The notes beneath the pieces were generated by a model, which did not search any database, was not told the origin of the DNA, and saw only the letters and a list, made by a program, of their open reading frames with translations. Shown here piece by piece: positions 35,498 to 43,789 of a stretch of 57,501 nt of DNA. Source of the DNA: Verrucomicrobiota bacterium (GTDB lineage: Bacteria > Verrucomicrobiota > Verrucomicrobiia > Chthoniobacterales > JAFAMB01); the NCBI GenBank assembly GCA_019247695.1, contig JAFBAP010000022.1, positions 1 to 57,501 on the forward strand. The letters run 5' to 3'. A program made the position numbers and the translations under genes. Every line of letters begins with the position of its first letter. Positions within the stretch are counted from its first letter, which is position 1.

Positions 35498-36355
35498 ATG
35501 ATTGCGAAGCAGATTTTCGGACGCACCGGACACGAGAGCACACGGACCGTCTTCGGCGGCGCCGCTCTGTCCAGAGTCACGCAGGACGAAGCCGATCGTA
35601 CCCTCGAGGTGTTGCTAAAGTACGGCGTCAATCACCTTGATGTCGCCGCCAGCTACGGTGATGCCGAACTTCGAATCGCCCCATGGCTGAAAAGGTATCC
35701 CGATCGCTTTTTCCTCGCCACCAAGACGGGCAGCCGCACCTACGACGAGGCCAAGCGCGACATTCACAATTCGCTGAAACGTACGGGGGTGGAGCGGGTT
35801 GACCTTATCCAGCTTCATAACCTCGCCGATCCCATCGAATGGGACATCGCGCTGAGTCCCGGAGGCGCGCTCGAGGCCTGCATCGAGGCGCGCGAGCAGG
35901 GTCTGGTACGGTTTATCGGCGTCACAGGGCACGGCGCTCAGATCGCCGCGACGCATCTGCGTAGCCTTGAACGCTTCGACTTCGATTCGGTGCTGCTGCC
36001 GTACAATTACCTCATGATGCAGCACGACTATTTCGCCGGCGCCTTTGAACGGGTCGCAGCGGCGTGCAAGGCGCGGAACACGGCCGTGCTGACGATCAAA
36101 GCGATTGCGCGACGGCCCTGGTGGGGACGCGAGCACACGCATGCGACGTGGTACGAACCGTTCGAAGACCAGCGCGACATTGACGCAGCCGTCCACTGGG
36201 TGCTGGCGCGCCCTGACGTCTTCCTCGCGACCCCAGGCGACATCCACCTGCTCCCGAAAGTTCTCGACGCGGCGAGTCGCTTCGTCTCCGCCCCGGAGGA
36301 GGAAGTGATGCGTGAACAGGGTGCGCGGCTGGAGGCACTTCCGCTCTTCGTTTAG
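35498..36355 (+). CDS. Aldo/keto reductase
   Basis: The 285-residue NAD(P)H-dependent oxidoreductase has the AKR tetrad: D48 and Y53 in [13 protein letters not shown]76 in LATKTGS and H107 in LIQLHN. The C-terminal [10 protein letters not shown] and KAIARRPWW segments fit the family. The ATG at 35498 follows GGAG at 6 nt, so it is preferred to the in-frame ATGs at 35474 and 35486. A strong intrinsic terminator lies about 140 nt downstream. The substrate is unknown. Confidence 0.87.
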   Translation: MIAKQIFGRTGHESTRTVFGGAALSRVTQDEADRTLEVLLKYGVNHLDVAASYGDAELRIAPWLKRYPDRFFLATKTGSRTYDEAKRDIHNSLKRTGVERVDLIQLHNLADPIEWDIALSPGGALEACIEAREQGLVRFIGVTGHGAQIAATHLRSLERFDFDSVLLPYNYLMMQHDYFAGAFERVAAACKARNTAVLTIKAIARRPWWGREHTHATWYEPFEDQRDIDAAVHWVLARPDVFLATPGDIHLLPKVLDAASRFVSAPEEEVMREQGARLEALPLFV

Positions 36356-36495
36356 GGGCGGACAAGCAAAGCCGGGGGCAGCATTCCCGAACGGTGCCAG
36401 GGAACATCCTTATCTCTGATTCGGAAACGCCCCGATTGTCCCTCGGCGGGCCTTTCTGTAAGTATGTTCCCGTATACCTTCTCTCGTTCAACCTG

Positions 36496-36529
36496 CCCGC
36501 CGGTCGGGTGACCGGCGGGTCTTTTTTTC
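36496..36529 (+). terminator. Intrinsic terminator after the aldo/keto reductase
   Basis: CCCGCCGGTC (36496-36505) pairs perfectly with GACCGGCGGG (36510-36519) around GGGT, and is followed by TCTTTTTTT. It is the clearest rho-independent terminator in the window, on the plus strand. Confidence 0.92.
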
Positions 36530-36733
36530 TCGCCGCTGTTTTGTGCCGGTAGGTGGGGATTAGATCACTTTCTGCGGACCACAGCAGGAAGAAGGATCAT
36601 CCGCAGAACACGCAGAAGAACGCAGAAAAGAGAAAAGCGTCCACAGATTAACACAGATTAAGCGGGCCCGGCGGGCCCGATACCTGGCGGCAACTCTAAG
36701 GTTGACACTCGCACCCACCCCCCAGGATGCCGC

Positions 36734-36810
36734 TCCGAACTCCGAACTCCGAACTCCGAACTCCGAACTCCGAACTCCGAACTCCGAACTCCGAACTCCG
36801 AACTCCGAAC
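36734..36810. repeat. 11-copy tandem heptamer TCCGAAC
   Basis: Eleven perfect head-to-tail copies of TCCGAAC span 77 bp, with a partial TCC after them. The perfection indicates recent slippage expansion, so length polymorphism between strains is likely. Confidence 0.95.
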
Positions 36811-36858
36811 TCCTTCCCCCCTCTTCCCGCCGTGGTCGCCGTGGTCCGCCGTGTTCGC

Positions 36859-36918
36859 CGTGTGAACTCTTACGCTGTGCCCGCCGTGTGACCGTGTGAA
36901 CTCTTACGTTGTGCCCGC
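36859..36918. repeat. 26-bp direct repeat overlapping the reductase 3' end
   Basis: Copy 1 (36859-36884) and copy 2 (36893-36918) differ at one base; the shared core begins CGTGTGAACTCTTACG. Copy 2 covers the last four codons and stop of the minus-strand reductase gene, so copy 1 looks like a local duplication of that gene end. Confidence 0.85.
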
Positions 36919-37842
36919 ACCGATCTCGTGATCTGCCAGCAATTCGATCGCGTGAACCAGAGCGGAATGGTCCGATTTGGAAAGGCCGTGCGCGGCGCAG
37001 GCGTTGAACAGTTGCTGGCACGTCGCGGTATTCGGCAACGCCATCCCGAGTTCTTTGGCATTTGCAAGGGCGAGCCCCAGATCTTTCTGGTGCAATTCGA
37101 TCCGGAATCCAGGTTGGAAGTTTCGTTTGAGCAGACGTTCGCCATGCACTTCCAGGATTCGCGACGAGGCGAACCCGCCCATCAGCGCCTGCCGGACTTT
37201 CGCGGGATCCGCCCCGGCCTTTGACGCGAACACGAGTGCCTCGCAGACGGCTTCGATCGTCAGGGCAACAATGATCTGATTGGCTACCTTGGCGGTCTGG
37301 CCGTCCCCGTTCTCACCGACGCGGGTAATGTTTTTGCCCATCAATTCGAATAGCGGCTGCGCGCGCGCGAAAGCGGCTTCGCTGCATCCGGCCATGATGG
37401 TCAGCGTCGCATTTCTGGCGCCCACGTCACCACCGGAAACGGGTGCATCGATGTAGTCCGCCCCTAGTTCACGAATCCGGGCGGCGAACCGTTTGGTTGC
37501 CAGCGGCGAGATCGAACTCATGTCGATCACCAGCTTTTGCGGCGGCCCGTCCGCATCGCTTCCGTGCCCCTCGTGCGACCCTGCCGTAAGGGTGGTTGCC
37601 ACGCCATTGTCGCCGAACAACACCGATTCCACGTCCGGCGTATCCGGGACCATCGTGATGATGAACTCAGCCGCCTGGGCAACTTCCGCGGGAGAACCGC
37701 ATTCCTTCCCACCCCCGTCGAGCAAAGCCCTGTCTTTAACCCCGTGCCGGCTATGCAGAAAGAGGTGGTGACCGCCCTTCTGAAGGTTAAGCGCCATCGG
37801 CGCACCCATGATGCCCAAACCAATAAAACCGACGTTCGACAT
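36904..37842 (-). CDS. Tartronate semialdehyde reductase-like (beta-hydroxyacid dehydrogenase)
   Basis: The 312-residue enzyme has the Rossmann motif GFIGLGIMGAPM, the substrate signature DAPVSGGDVGA (132-142) and catalytic lysine K185 in GQTAKVANQ. This is closest to GarR/GlxR 2-hydroxy-3-oxopropionate reductases that make D-glycerate. A Gly/His/Asp-rich insertion of about 20 residues (84-103) sits before the VIDMSS strand and is not usual in the family. It is the last gene of a sugar operon. Its stop codon lies within a duplicated 26-bp sequence. Confidence 0.83.
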   Translation of the reverse strand: MSNVGFIGLGIMGAPMALNLQKGGHHLFLHSRHGVKDRALLDGGGKECGSPAEVAQAAEFIITMVPDTPDVESVLFGDNGVATTLTAGSHEGHGSDADGPPQKLVIDMSSISPLATKRFAARIRELGADYIDAPVSGGDVGARNATLTIMAGCSEAAFARAQPLFELMGKNITRVGENGDGQTAKVANQIIVALTIEAVCEALVFASKAGADPAKVRQALMGGFASSRILEVHGERLLKRNFQPGFRIELHQKDLGLALANAKELGMALPNTATCQQLFNACAAHGLSKSDHSALVHAIELLADHEIGAGTT

Positions 37843-37966
37843 ACAGGTAACTTACACGTTTGGCCGGCAGGTAAATCATCTCCGGACACGAACCGTGACG
37901 GCCGCCGGCGGATGATCCGGCGAGGATCACCCGCCCGTGCCGGGTTCCTGGCCCGGACCTTACGTT

Positions 37967-38860
37967 TCAGCCCTCGTTTTTGGACTGAGCCGACTGAGCT
38001 TTCTTCTGTTCCGCCCGGACGAATTCGGCGGAACGGGTCGCTTCTTCATCGAGCTTGTCGTGACCGGGCAGGTAGCGATAGACCGCGATATCCCGCCCGA
38101 CCTCGCCGCCCGGAATCAGGAAAGGCTCCATGACCACGGCACCCTGATAATTAATCTGGTGCAACGCGCCGAAAATCTCCGGCCACGGCATCCGGCCGCG
38201 CCCGGGCGGGCGCCGGTTCGCTTCGCCGATGTGAAAGTGCCCCAACCAGGGTCCCGCTTCGACGATGGCGCCTCCGATGCTGTCTTCCTCAATGTTCAGG
38301 TGGAACGTATCCAGATGGACTTTGCAGTTGGGGCTCCCGACCCGTTGAACAAAAGCGATCCCTTCAGCAGCGGTGTTCATAAGAAAGTGCTCGAAGCGAT
38401 TCACCACCTCGATACAAATGTAAACGCCGCAGTCTTCGGCACCCTTGACCGCTTCGCGCACACCCTCAACCGCCCGGTCAGTGAGAAGTTGTTTATCCTC
38501 ACCCGGCAAAGGCCGGCGCGGCCACGAACTATAATTGATGCCGGCCATGATGGTGCCCCCCAGCTGCTGCATACCCCGGCATACCTCGTGCAGAAACGTA
38601 ATCGCGTTTTTGCGGATTGCGGCGTCTTCCGAGAGCATGTCCATATCGGCCGTCATCCCGATGCTGTAGGTGAGCCCGATGCCGGCATTCGCTGCCGCGC
38701 CTTTGAGTGTGTCCCGCTCCGCAGTGCTCATCCGGGCGATTTTCTGGGCGCGAACTTCGAGCACGTCAAAGCCGCATTTTTTTGCTCGCGCGATAAACGG
38801 GAGCGGATCCACCTCCCAATACTGGGTCCAATAACCGAAGTGTATTCCGACGGGGTTCAT
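37967..38860 (-). CDS. Ketose 3-epimerase-like sugar epimerase (TIM barrel)
   Basis: The 297-residue protein of the D-psicose/D-tagatose 3-epimerase family starts MNPVGIHFGYWTQYWEVD. Metal and substrate motifs are IEVVNRFEHF, HLDTFHLNIEED, GHFHIGEANRRPPGRG and VVMEPF. It would interconvert ketoses or related acids, feeding the downstream reductase. A lysine/serine-rich C-terminal tail (KKAQSAQSKNEG) is variable. It follows the LacI gene on the same strand with a 146-bp gap. Erythrulose- or sugar-acid-specific epimerases of the same fold are alternatives. Confidence 0.83.
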   Translation of the reverse strand: MNPVGIHFGYWTQYWEVDPLPFIARAKKCGFDVLEVRAQKIARMSTAERDTLKGAAANAGIGLTYSIGMTADMDMLSEDAAIRKNAITFLHEVCRGMQQLGGTIMAGINYSSWPRRPLPGEDKQLLTDRAVEGVREAVKGAEDCGVYICIEVVNRFEHFLMNTAAEGIAFVQRVGSPNCKVHLDTFHLNIEEDSIGGAIVEAGPWLGHFHIGEANRRPPGRGRMPWPEIFGALHQINYQGAVVMEPFLIPGGEVGRDIAVYRYLPGHDKLDEEATRSAEFVRAEQKKAQSAQSKNEG

Positions 38861-39006
38861 AAATTAACTCTTGAAAGGTGCCGGGGTTACCGGCTCTCGG
38901 CTGCGGTGAAGCACCTTTTTGTTCGAGGTTCTGTGGGGAAATGCGCTTTGAATGCCTGCCTCTTTTTCAGTTGTGGCCCTCTTCGGCCTGTGGCATCCGT
39001 GGCCTT

Positions 39007-40068
39007 TCACGGTCGCGCCATCGTCGAGCCCGACGCTCGGGGAGGTGCAGTGGAACCTCGAACGACGACGCGGGTAGGAAGGAGCGCACTTTGGGGCTCA
39101 AATTCAAAATCATGATTCTGGTCGCCGCGAACCCAGCGCGCCTGGACGAGCTGCAATAACCGGTCCACGGTTCGCTCTCCCATTTCCGTGATCGGTTGAG
39201 CGACTGTGGTCAGCTCCGGCGAAACGTATGCTGCCAACGGGATGTCGTCAAAACCCGTCACCGACAACTCATCGGGCAACTGGAGGCCCGCCCTGCAAGC
39301 CCCATGGAGCACGCCCACCGCCAGCCCGTCGGTGAGCGCGACGATGGCCGTGGGTGAAGGGCGATGACGCAGGACACCTTGTGCGGTGCTGAGGCCCAAG
39401 CCGAACTGTTCTCCCGAACCGATCACCACCCATTCCTCCCTGAGTTCGACTCCGGCTTCATCCAACGCCCGCCTGATCCCGGACAGCCGGCGCCCCATCG
39501 ACTCGCTGTGCGGTTCTGCACCGACGACGGCAATCCGCCGGTGCCCCAGGTCGAGCAGATGGCGGCCGATCCCGTAACCACCCTGAAGGTTGTCACTCAA
39601 TACCCGGTCGACCGGGAGTGCGGGAAGGTCACGGTCCACCAACACGACCGGAACCCGGGTCCGCAGCAGCCGTTCGACGTTGGCCACGCTGTGACCGGTC
39701 GGCACCAGGATGATGCCGTCCACGCGTTGCCGCAGCAACATCTCGAGGTAAGCCGATTCCTTTTCCGGGTTTTCTTCGGCGCTGCATAAAAAAGCGCGGT
39801 ACCCCTGTTTGAATAGCGCCTGTTCGATCGCATAACCGAGCAGGCTGAAAAACGGCTGTGAAACTTTCGGGACCAGCACACCAATAGACTGCGTTTTCTG
39901 GCGCCGGAGCCCCCGGGCCAAAGCGCTCGGTTGATAATTAAGCGCTTCCATGGTTTGCCGCACCTTGTCCTGGACGGCTTGGGTCACGTACCCGTTCTGG
40001 TTGATCACCCGCGAAACCGTGGCGGTCGATACACCGGCAAGGGCAGCGACTTCCTTTATCGTGGGCAT
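39007..40068 (-). CDS. LacI family transcriptional regulator
   Basis: The 353-residue regulator begins MPTIKEVAALAGVSTATVSRVI, a canonical LacI HTH, followed by the hinge ALNYQPSALARGLR. The effector domain has SVTGFDDIPLAAYVSPELTTV. An upstream ATG at 40149 would add 27 unlike residues. It lies in the middle of the transporter-epimerase operon and likely binds the GTAAAGCTTTAC palindrome before its first gene. The C-terminal tail is longer than usual and ends in a basic, Pro-rich stretch. Confidence 0.9.
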   Translation of the reverse strand: MPTIKEVAALAGVSTATVSRVINQNGYVTQAVQDKVRQTMEALNYQPSALARGLRRQKTQSIGVLVPKVSQPFFSLLGYAIEQALFKQGYRAFLCSAEENPEKESAYLEMLLRQRVDGIILVPTGHSVANVERLLRTRVPVVLVDRDLPALPVDRVLSDNLQGGYGIGRHLLDLGHRRIAVVGAEPHSESMGRRLSGIRRALDEAGVELREEWVVIGSGEQFGLGLSTAQGVLRHRPSPTAIVALTDGLAVGVLHGACRAGLQLPDELSVTGFDDIPLAAYVSPELTTVAQPITEMGERTVDRLLQLVQARWVRGDQNHDFEFEPQSALLPTRVVVRGSTAPPRASGSTMARP

Positions 40069-40145
40069 ACATGATCGGTTGAAGGTCCCATTAACTCCCG
40101 GCTCTGTGTCCGTCCACGAACTCCGGAGCCACGCCACCTGCCGCC

Positions 40146-41210
40146 TCATTTCAACGTTCCGCGTAACCAGAGGCGGGCCATCCAGCGGTCGCGCACCAGC
40201 GCGATGGCAATCGCCAGAATCATCGTCGCGCCCCAGATGGCTTCGGTCAGGTGCGGGCTGAAGCCCAGCAAATTAAAGCCCGTGGAGATGATTTGAAGCA
40301 GCACCAACGAAAGAAACAGCCCCAGCACCTTGCCGAACCCCCCGTTCGGATCCACCCCCCCCAGCACCGCCGCCAAAATCGTGATCAGCAGGTAGGATTC
40401 CGCGTAGCCCGCCCGCGCCGAGTTAAACCGCGCCATCATCACCACCGCCGCCACCCAGCACAGCACGCTGGAGGCCACGTACACCCCCACCAGCATCCAG
40501 TCGGTGGCCACCCCCGAGTAGCGCGTCGCCCGCTCGTTCGAGCCGATCATGCGCACCGACACCCCAAAGGCCGCGTGGCTCATGAGCACCGCCACCACCA
40601 CCGCGCAGACCACAAACAGCACCATCGGCACGGGCACCCCCCCCAGCGTGCCGTTGCCCAAATACAGGATCGCCGGGGGAAACCCCCCGATGACCCCGCC
40701 GTTGGTGGCGTAGACGGCGATGCCTTTGACCGCCGTCATCGTGCCCAGCGTCACCAGGATGGGGTGCACGCCCAAAAAGGCGACGATTACCCCCGTGATG
40801 AGCCCGACCACCAACGAGGTTGCCAGGCCCGCGACCAGCGCCAGCGCGATGACCCCGGCCACCGCCGACGGCGCGCTGGCGGGCCCGAGCAGCTTGGTCA
40901 GGATCGCCGCCATCACCAGCGCCGACAGGTTGGCCGTGGCAATGATCGCCAGGTTCAAGCCCCCGCTCATCAGCGGGATCATCATGGCCAGCGCCAGGAT
41001 CCCGAGCTCCGGCATCTGGAACGCCATGGCCCGAAGCGTCTCGCCCGATAAGAACCGCGCCGGGGCCAGCGCCCCGAAGAAGACCGCCGCCAGCACAATC
41101 AAGCCGATCAGCATCGTGATGGTCGGATCCCGCCCCAGCCAGCCCAGGGCGGAGGAGGGCCGGGGCGCGGGGGCGGCGGGCGCGGGGGCAGTGGCGGCTT
41201 CAATGGGCAT
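40146..41210 (-). CDS. Sugar ABC permease 2 (RbsC-like)
   Basis: The 354-residue membrane protein has an Ala/Pro-rich N-terminal tail, then ribose-type permease helices, a PLMSGGLNLAI motif in place of GxDLSVG, and the FGVSVRMIGSNERATRYSGV cytoplasmic loop. It overlaps the first permease gene by 11 bp. Third positions are almost all G or C, as in its two upstream neighbours. Two distinct permeases with one duplicated ATPase is the AI-2/rhamnose-type arrangement. Confidence 0.88.
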   Translation of the reverse strand: MPIEAATAPAPAAPAPRPSSALGWLGRDPTITMLIGLIVLAAVFFGALAPARFLSGETLRAMAFQMPELGILALAMMIPLMSGGLNLAIIATANLSALVMAAILTKLLGPASAPSAVAGVIALALVAGLATSLVVGLITGVIVAFLGVHPILVTLGTMTAVKGIAVYATNGGVIGGFPPAILYLGNGTLGGVPVPMVLFVVCAVVVAVLMSHAAFGVSVRMIGSNERATRYSGVATDWMLVGVYVASSVLCWVAAVVMMARFNSARAGYAESYLLITILAAVLGGVDPNGGFGKVLGLFLSLVLLQIISTGFNLLGFSPHLTEAIWGATMILAIAIALVRDRWMARLWLRGTLK

Positions 41211-42195
41211 GGCGAACGGTCCGTTTTTGCTGGCGTTTGGCGGCGTAAGCCGTGGCGCTCACGCTGATGAGGATGATCAACCCGGTGACAAACCCGAACG
41301 AATACGACGACACGCCCCGCAGGGTGAGGCCATTCTGCAGGATCGCCAACAGCACGATGCCCAGCACCGTCCCGCCGACGGTGCCAATGCCGCCCAACAG
41401 GCTGGCCCCGCCCAGCACCACCGCCGCCAGCACGTCAAGCTCGCGCCCGATCAGGGCATTGGGCACCACCTCTTCGACCCGGTGGGCTTGAACCAGCCCC
41501 GCCACGCCGGCCATCAGGCCCGAGTAGCCGTACACAAAACACTGCAGGCCCAGCAGGTTGCAGCCGACGCGCTTGGCCGCTTCGGGGTTGCCCCCCAAGC
41601 CGTAAATCTGCCGCCCGACCGACAACCGGCTCAGCAGCAAGGCCGTGATGAGCAGCACGATCGCCGCCACCACCACCGGAAAGGGGATCCCAACCAGCGA
41701 CAGGTCCGCCGTGAACCAGTCGGGTAAATCGTAGATGGACTTGCCGTCGGTCACAAACATCAGCATCGCGAAGTAAAAGGTCATCGTCGAAATGGTCACG
41801 ATCACCGGCAAGGCCCGCAGGTAGTAAATCAGCAGGGCATTCATGACGCCCAGCAGCGCGCCGAACAAGGCCGCCAGCCCAAAGGCCATGACCCAGTTGC
41901 CCCCGTAACGCACGAGGAGGCTGGCCACCAGGTACTGGCTGACGGCCGCCATGGCGGCGAACGAAATGTCGATCCCCCCCGAGATGAGCACCACCAGCAA
42001 GCCGGAGGCCATGATCGCCATCACCGAATAGTTCTCCAGCAAGGTGACCAGGTTTTTGCCGCTTAGAAAGCCGGGCGAGACCGCCGAGAAAATGACCGCC
42101 ATCACGATGACGATGCCGGCCAGTTGGGCGTCGTGGCGCCGAAATGCCGTCCGCAAGGAGGCCGAGGGACCGGAGACGGAGCCGTTCTCAGGCAT
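41200..42195 (-). CDS. Sugar ABC permease 1 (RbsC-like)
   Basis: The 331-residue membrane protein carries VLISGGIDISFAAMAA, the ribose-type permease motif, and the loop GRQIYGLGGNPEAAKRVG. The ATG at 42195 (MPENGSVSG) overlaps the ATPase gene by 8 bp, which supports translational coupling. It would form a heterodimer with the next permease. Confidence 0.88.
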   Translation of the reverse strand: MPENGSVSGPSASLRTAFRRHDAQLAGIVIVMAVIFSAVSPGFLSGKNLVTLLENYSVMAIMASGLLVVLISGGIDISFAAMAAVSQYLVASLLVRYGGNWVMAFGLAALFGALLGVMNALLIYYLRALPVIVTISTMTFYFAMLMFVTDGKSIYDLPDWFTADLSLVGIPFPVVVAAIVLLITALLLSRLSVGRQIYGLGGNPEAAKRVGCNLLGLQCFVYGYSGLMAGVAGLVQAHRVEEVVPNALIGRELDVLAAVVLGGASLLGGIGTVGGTVLGIVLLAILQNGLTLRGVSSYSFGFVTGLIILISVSATAYAAKRQQKRTVRHAH

Positions 42196-43729
42196 AGATG
42201 ACCTCCCGGAGTTCCCGCTCGCTGACGCGCTGCGGATCGTAGGCTCCCACGAGCCGGCCCTCGCGCATGACCAGGATGCGGTGGCTCTGGTAGAGCACCT
42301 CTTCGATCTCATCGGAGATCAGCAGGATGGCCAGCCCCCGCGCGGCCAGCGCGTCGACCGCCTGGAAAATGCCCGCTTTGGCCCCGACATCCACCCCTAC
42401 CGTGGGCGAATCCAGGATCAGCACCCGCGGATCGGTCGCCAGCCACTTGGCCAAGACCACCCGCTGCTGGTTGCCCCCGGAAAGTTGTTGCACCGGCCGC
42501 TCGGCGGTGTTGGTCTTGACGCGCAGTTCCTGGAAAATCCAGCGCTCGATGGTCTTGGCCCGGCGCGCCCCCTCGATGAGGCCCAGCCGCCCCGTGAGCC
42601 GGTCCAACACCGAAATGACCGTGTTATCGGCAATGGTCTGCGGCATCACCAGGCCCAGCGAGAGGCGGTCTTCGGACACGTAAGCGATCTTCCGGCGGAT
42701 GGCCGCGCGGTTGGTGCGCAGCTGCACGGGCTTGCCGTCGACCCGGATCTGGCCCGAATCGGGCGGGTTCATGCCAAACAGCGACAGGGCCAGCTCGGTG
42801 CGCCCCGCCCCCAGCCGCCCGATCAGACCCAGGATTTCGCCGGGCCGCAACTCCAGGTCAACCTCGGCGTACTGGCCCGCGCGGCTCAGGCCGCGCACCT
42901 CCAGCACCGGGGCGGCCTGGCCCGACCACGGGGGTTTGAGGCTGCTTTCAAACACGTGGCCGGTGATCAGTTCGCCCAGGCGGCGCCGGTCGAGTTCTCT
43001 CACCCAATAGGTGCCCAGGTTGCGCCCGTCGCGCAGCACCGTCACCCGCTCGGCGATGGTCAGCACCTCCTCGAGCCGGTGGCTGACGAACACCGTGGCG
43101 ATGCCCTGACGCTTGAGTTCGTGAATGGTGGCCAGCAGCGCCGTCACCTCCTGGTGGGTCAACGACGCGGTCGGCTCGTCCATGACGATCAGGCGCGCCT
43201 GCTCGCCGGCCAGCGCCCGGCAGATGGCCACCAGTTGGCGCGTGGCGATGGGCAGCGCCCCGACCAGCTCGTCCAGCGGCAGAGCAATCTTGAGCCGTTG
43301 CATGACCGCTTGCGCCCGACGGCGCATCGCCGGGCGGTCCACCAGGCGCACCGGCGTCGGGATGTGGTGGCCGAAGGCGATGTTCTCGGCCACTGAGAGG
43401 TTGGGAAACAACGAGAGGTCCTGGTAGATGATCTGCACGCCGAAGCGCTGCGAAGCGGCCGGCGTCAGGTGGGAGTGCGCCTTGCCCTCCAGCATGATCT
43501 GGCCTTCATCGGGCGCGTGCACCCCCGAGAGGATCTTGATTAGGGTGCTCTTGCCGCAGCCGTTCTCGCCGGCCAGGCAATGAATTTCGGCGGCCCGAAT
43601 CGAGAAACTGACATCGGTTAACGCCCGTACGCCGCCGAAACGCTTGCTGATGCCCCGCATCTCGATGAACTCGGGGCCGGGCGCGGTTTGCAGGCTCTCA
43701 GGCGCGGGGCTGCTGATTAGGTCCGCCAT
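42188..43729 (-). CDS. Sugar ABC ATP-binding protein, duplicated (RbsA-like)
   Basis: The 513-residue protein has two nucleotide-binding domains. The first has Walker A GENGCGKST and Walker B LIVMDEPTASL but a degraded signature (LPIATRQ). The second has a degraded Walker A (GRLGAGRTE), signature LSGGNQQR and Walker B LILDSPTVGVD, where Ser replaces the catalytic Glu of DEPT. This asymmetric pattern is normal for RbsA/LsrA-type proteins, except the Ser, which is less common. A strong hairpin precedes its start. Confidence 0.9.
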   Translation of the reverse strand: MADLISSPAPESLQTAPGPEFIEMRGISKRFGGVRALTDVSFSIRAAEIHCLAGENGCGKSTLIKILSGVHAPDEGQIMLEGKAHSHLTPAASQRFGVQIIYQDLSLFPNLSVAENIAFGHHIPTPVRLVDRPAMRRRAQAVMQRLKIALPLDELVGALPIATRQLVAICRALAGEQARLIVMDEPTASLTHQEVTALLATIHELKRQGIATVFVSHRLEEVLTIAERVTVLRDGRNLGTYWVRELDRRRLGELITGHVFESSLKPPWSGQAAPVLEVRGLSRAGQYAEVDLELRPGEILGLIGRLGAGRTELALSLFGMNPPDSGQIRVDGKPVQLRTNRAAIRRKIAYVSEDRLSLGLVMPQTIADNTVISVLDRLTGRLGLIEGARRAKTIERWIFQELRVKTNTAERPVQQLSGGNQQRVVLAKWLATDPRVLILDSPTVGVDVGAKAGIFQAVDALAARGLAILLISDEIEEVLYQSHRILVMREGRLVGAYDPQRVSERELREVIYA

Positions 43730-43737
43730 GTTCGGGT

Positions 43738-43770
43738 GTTCGTCGCGCCCACGGCACCGGCGCGACGAAC
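43738..43770 (-). repeat. Perfect 12-bp stem-loop after the binding-protein gene
   Basis: GTTCGTCGCGCC (43738-43749) pairs with GGCGCGACGAAC (43759-43770) around a 9-nt loop. It lies 19 nt beyond the binding-protein stop and 8 nt upstream of the ATPase start on the minus strand. No T-run follows. It probably sets the ratio of binding protein to membrane components. Confidence 0.8.
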
Positions 43771-43789
43771 GGGTAGGTTGGTTAACGCG

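Larger units (their letters stand above)
36356..36903. other. Repeat-rich intergenic region
   Basis: This 548-bp region has no gene; the Ser-Glu-Leu-Arg-Thr-Pro-Asn frame it contains is translated satellite DNA. It holds an intrinsic terminator, a stretch with CACAGATTAACACAGATTAA and CGCAGAACACGCAGAAGAACG low-complexity units at about 36601-36660, an 11-copy heptamer array and a 26-bp duplication, each listed separately. Confidence 0.7.

Noticed and set aside
36734-36810. CRISPR array
   Set aside because: The repeats are contiguous heptamers with no spacers, and no cas gene is present in the window.
36702-36899. Repetitive Ser-Glu-Leu-Arg-Thr-Pro-Asn peptide
   Set aside because: It is the translation of the TCCGAAC satellite, which is a slippage array rather than a gene.
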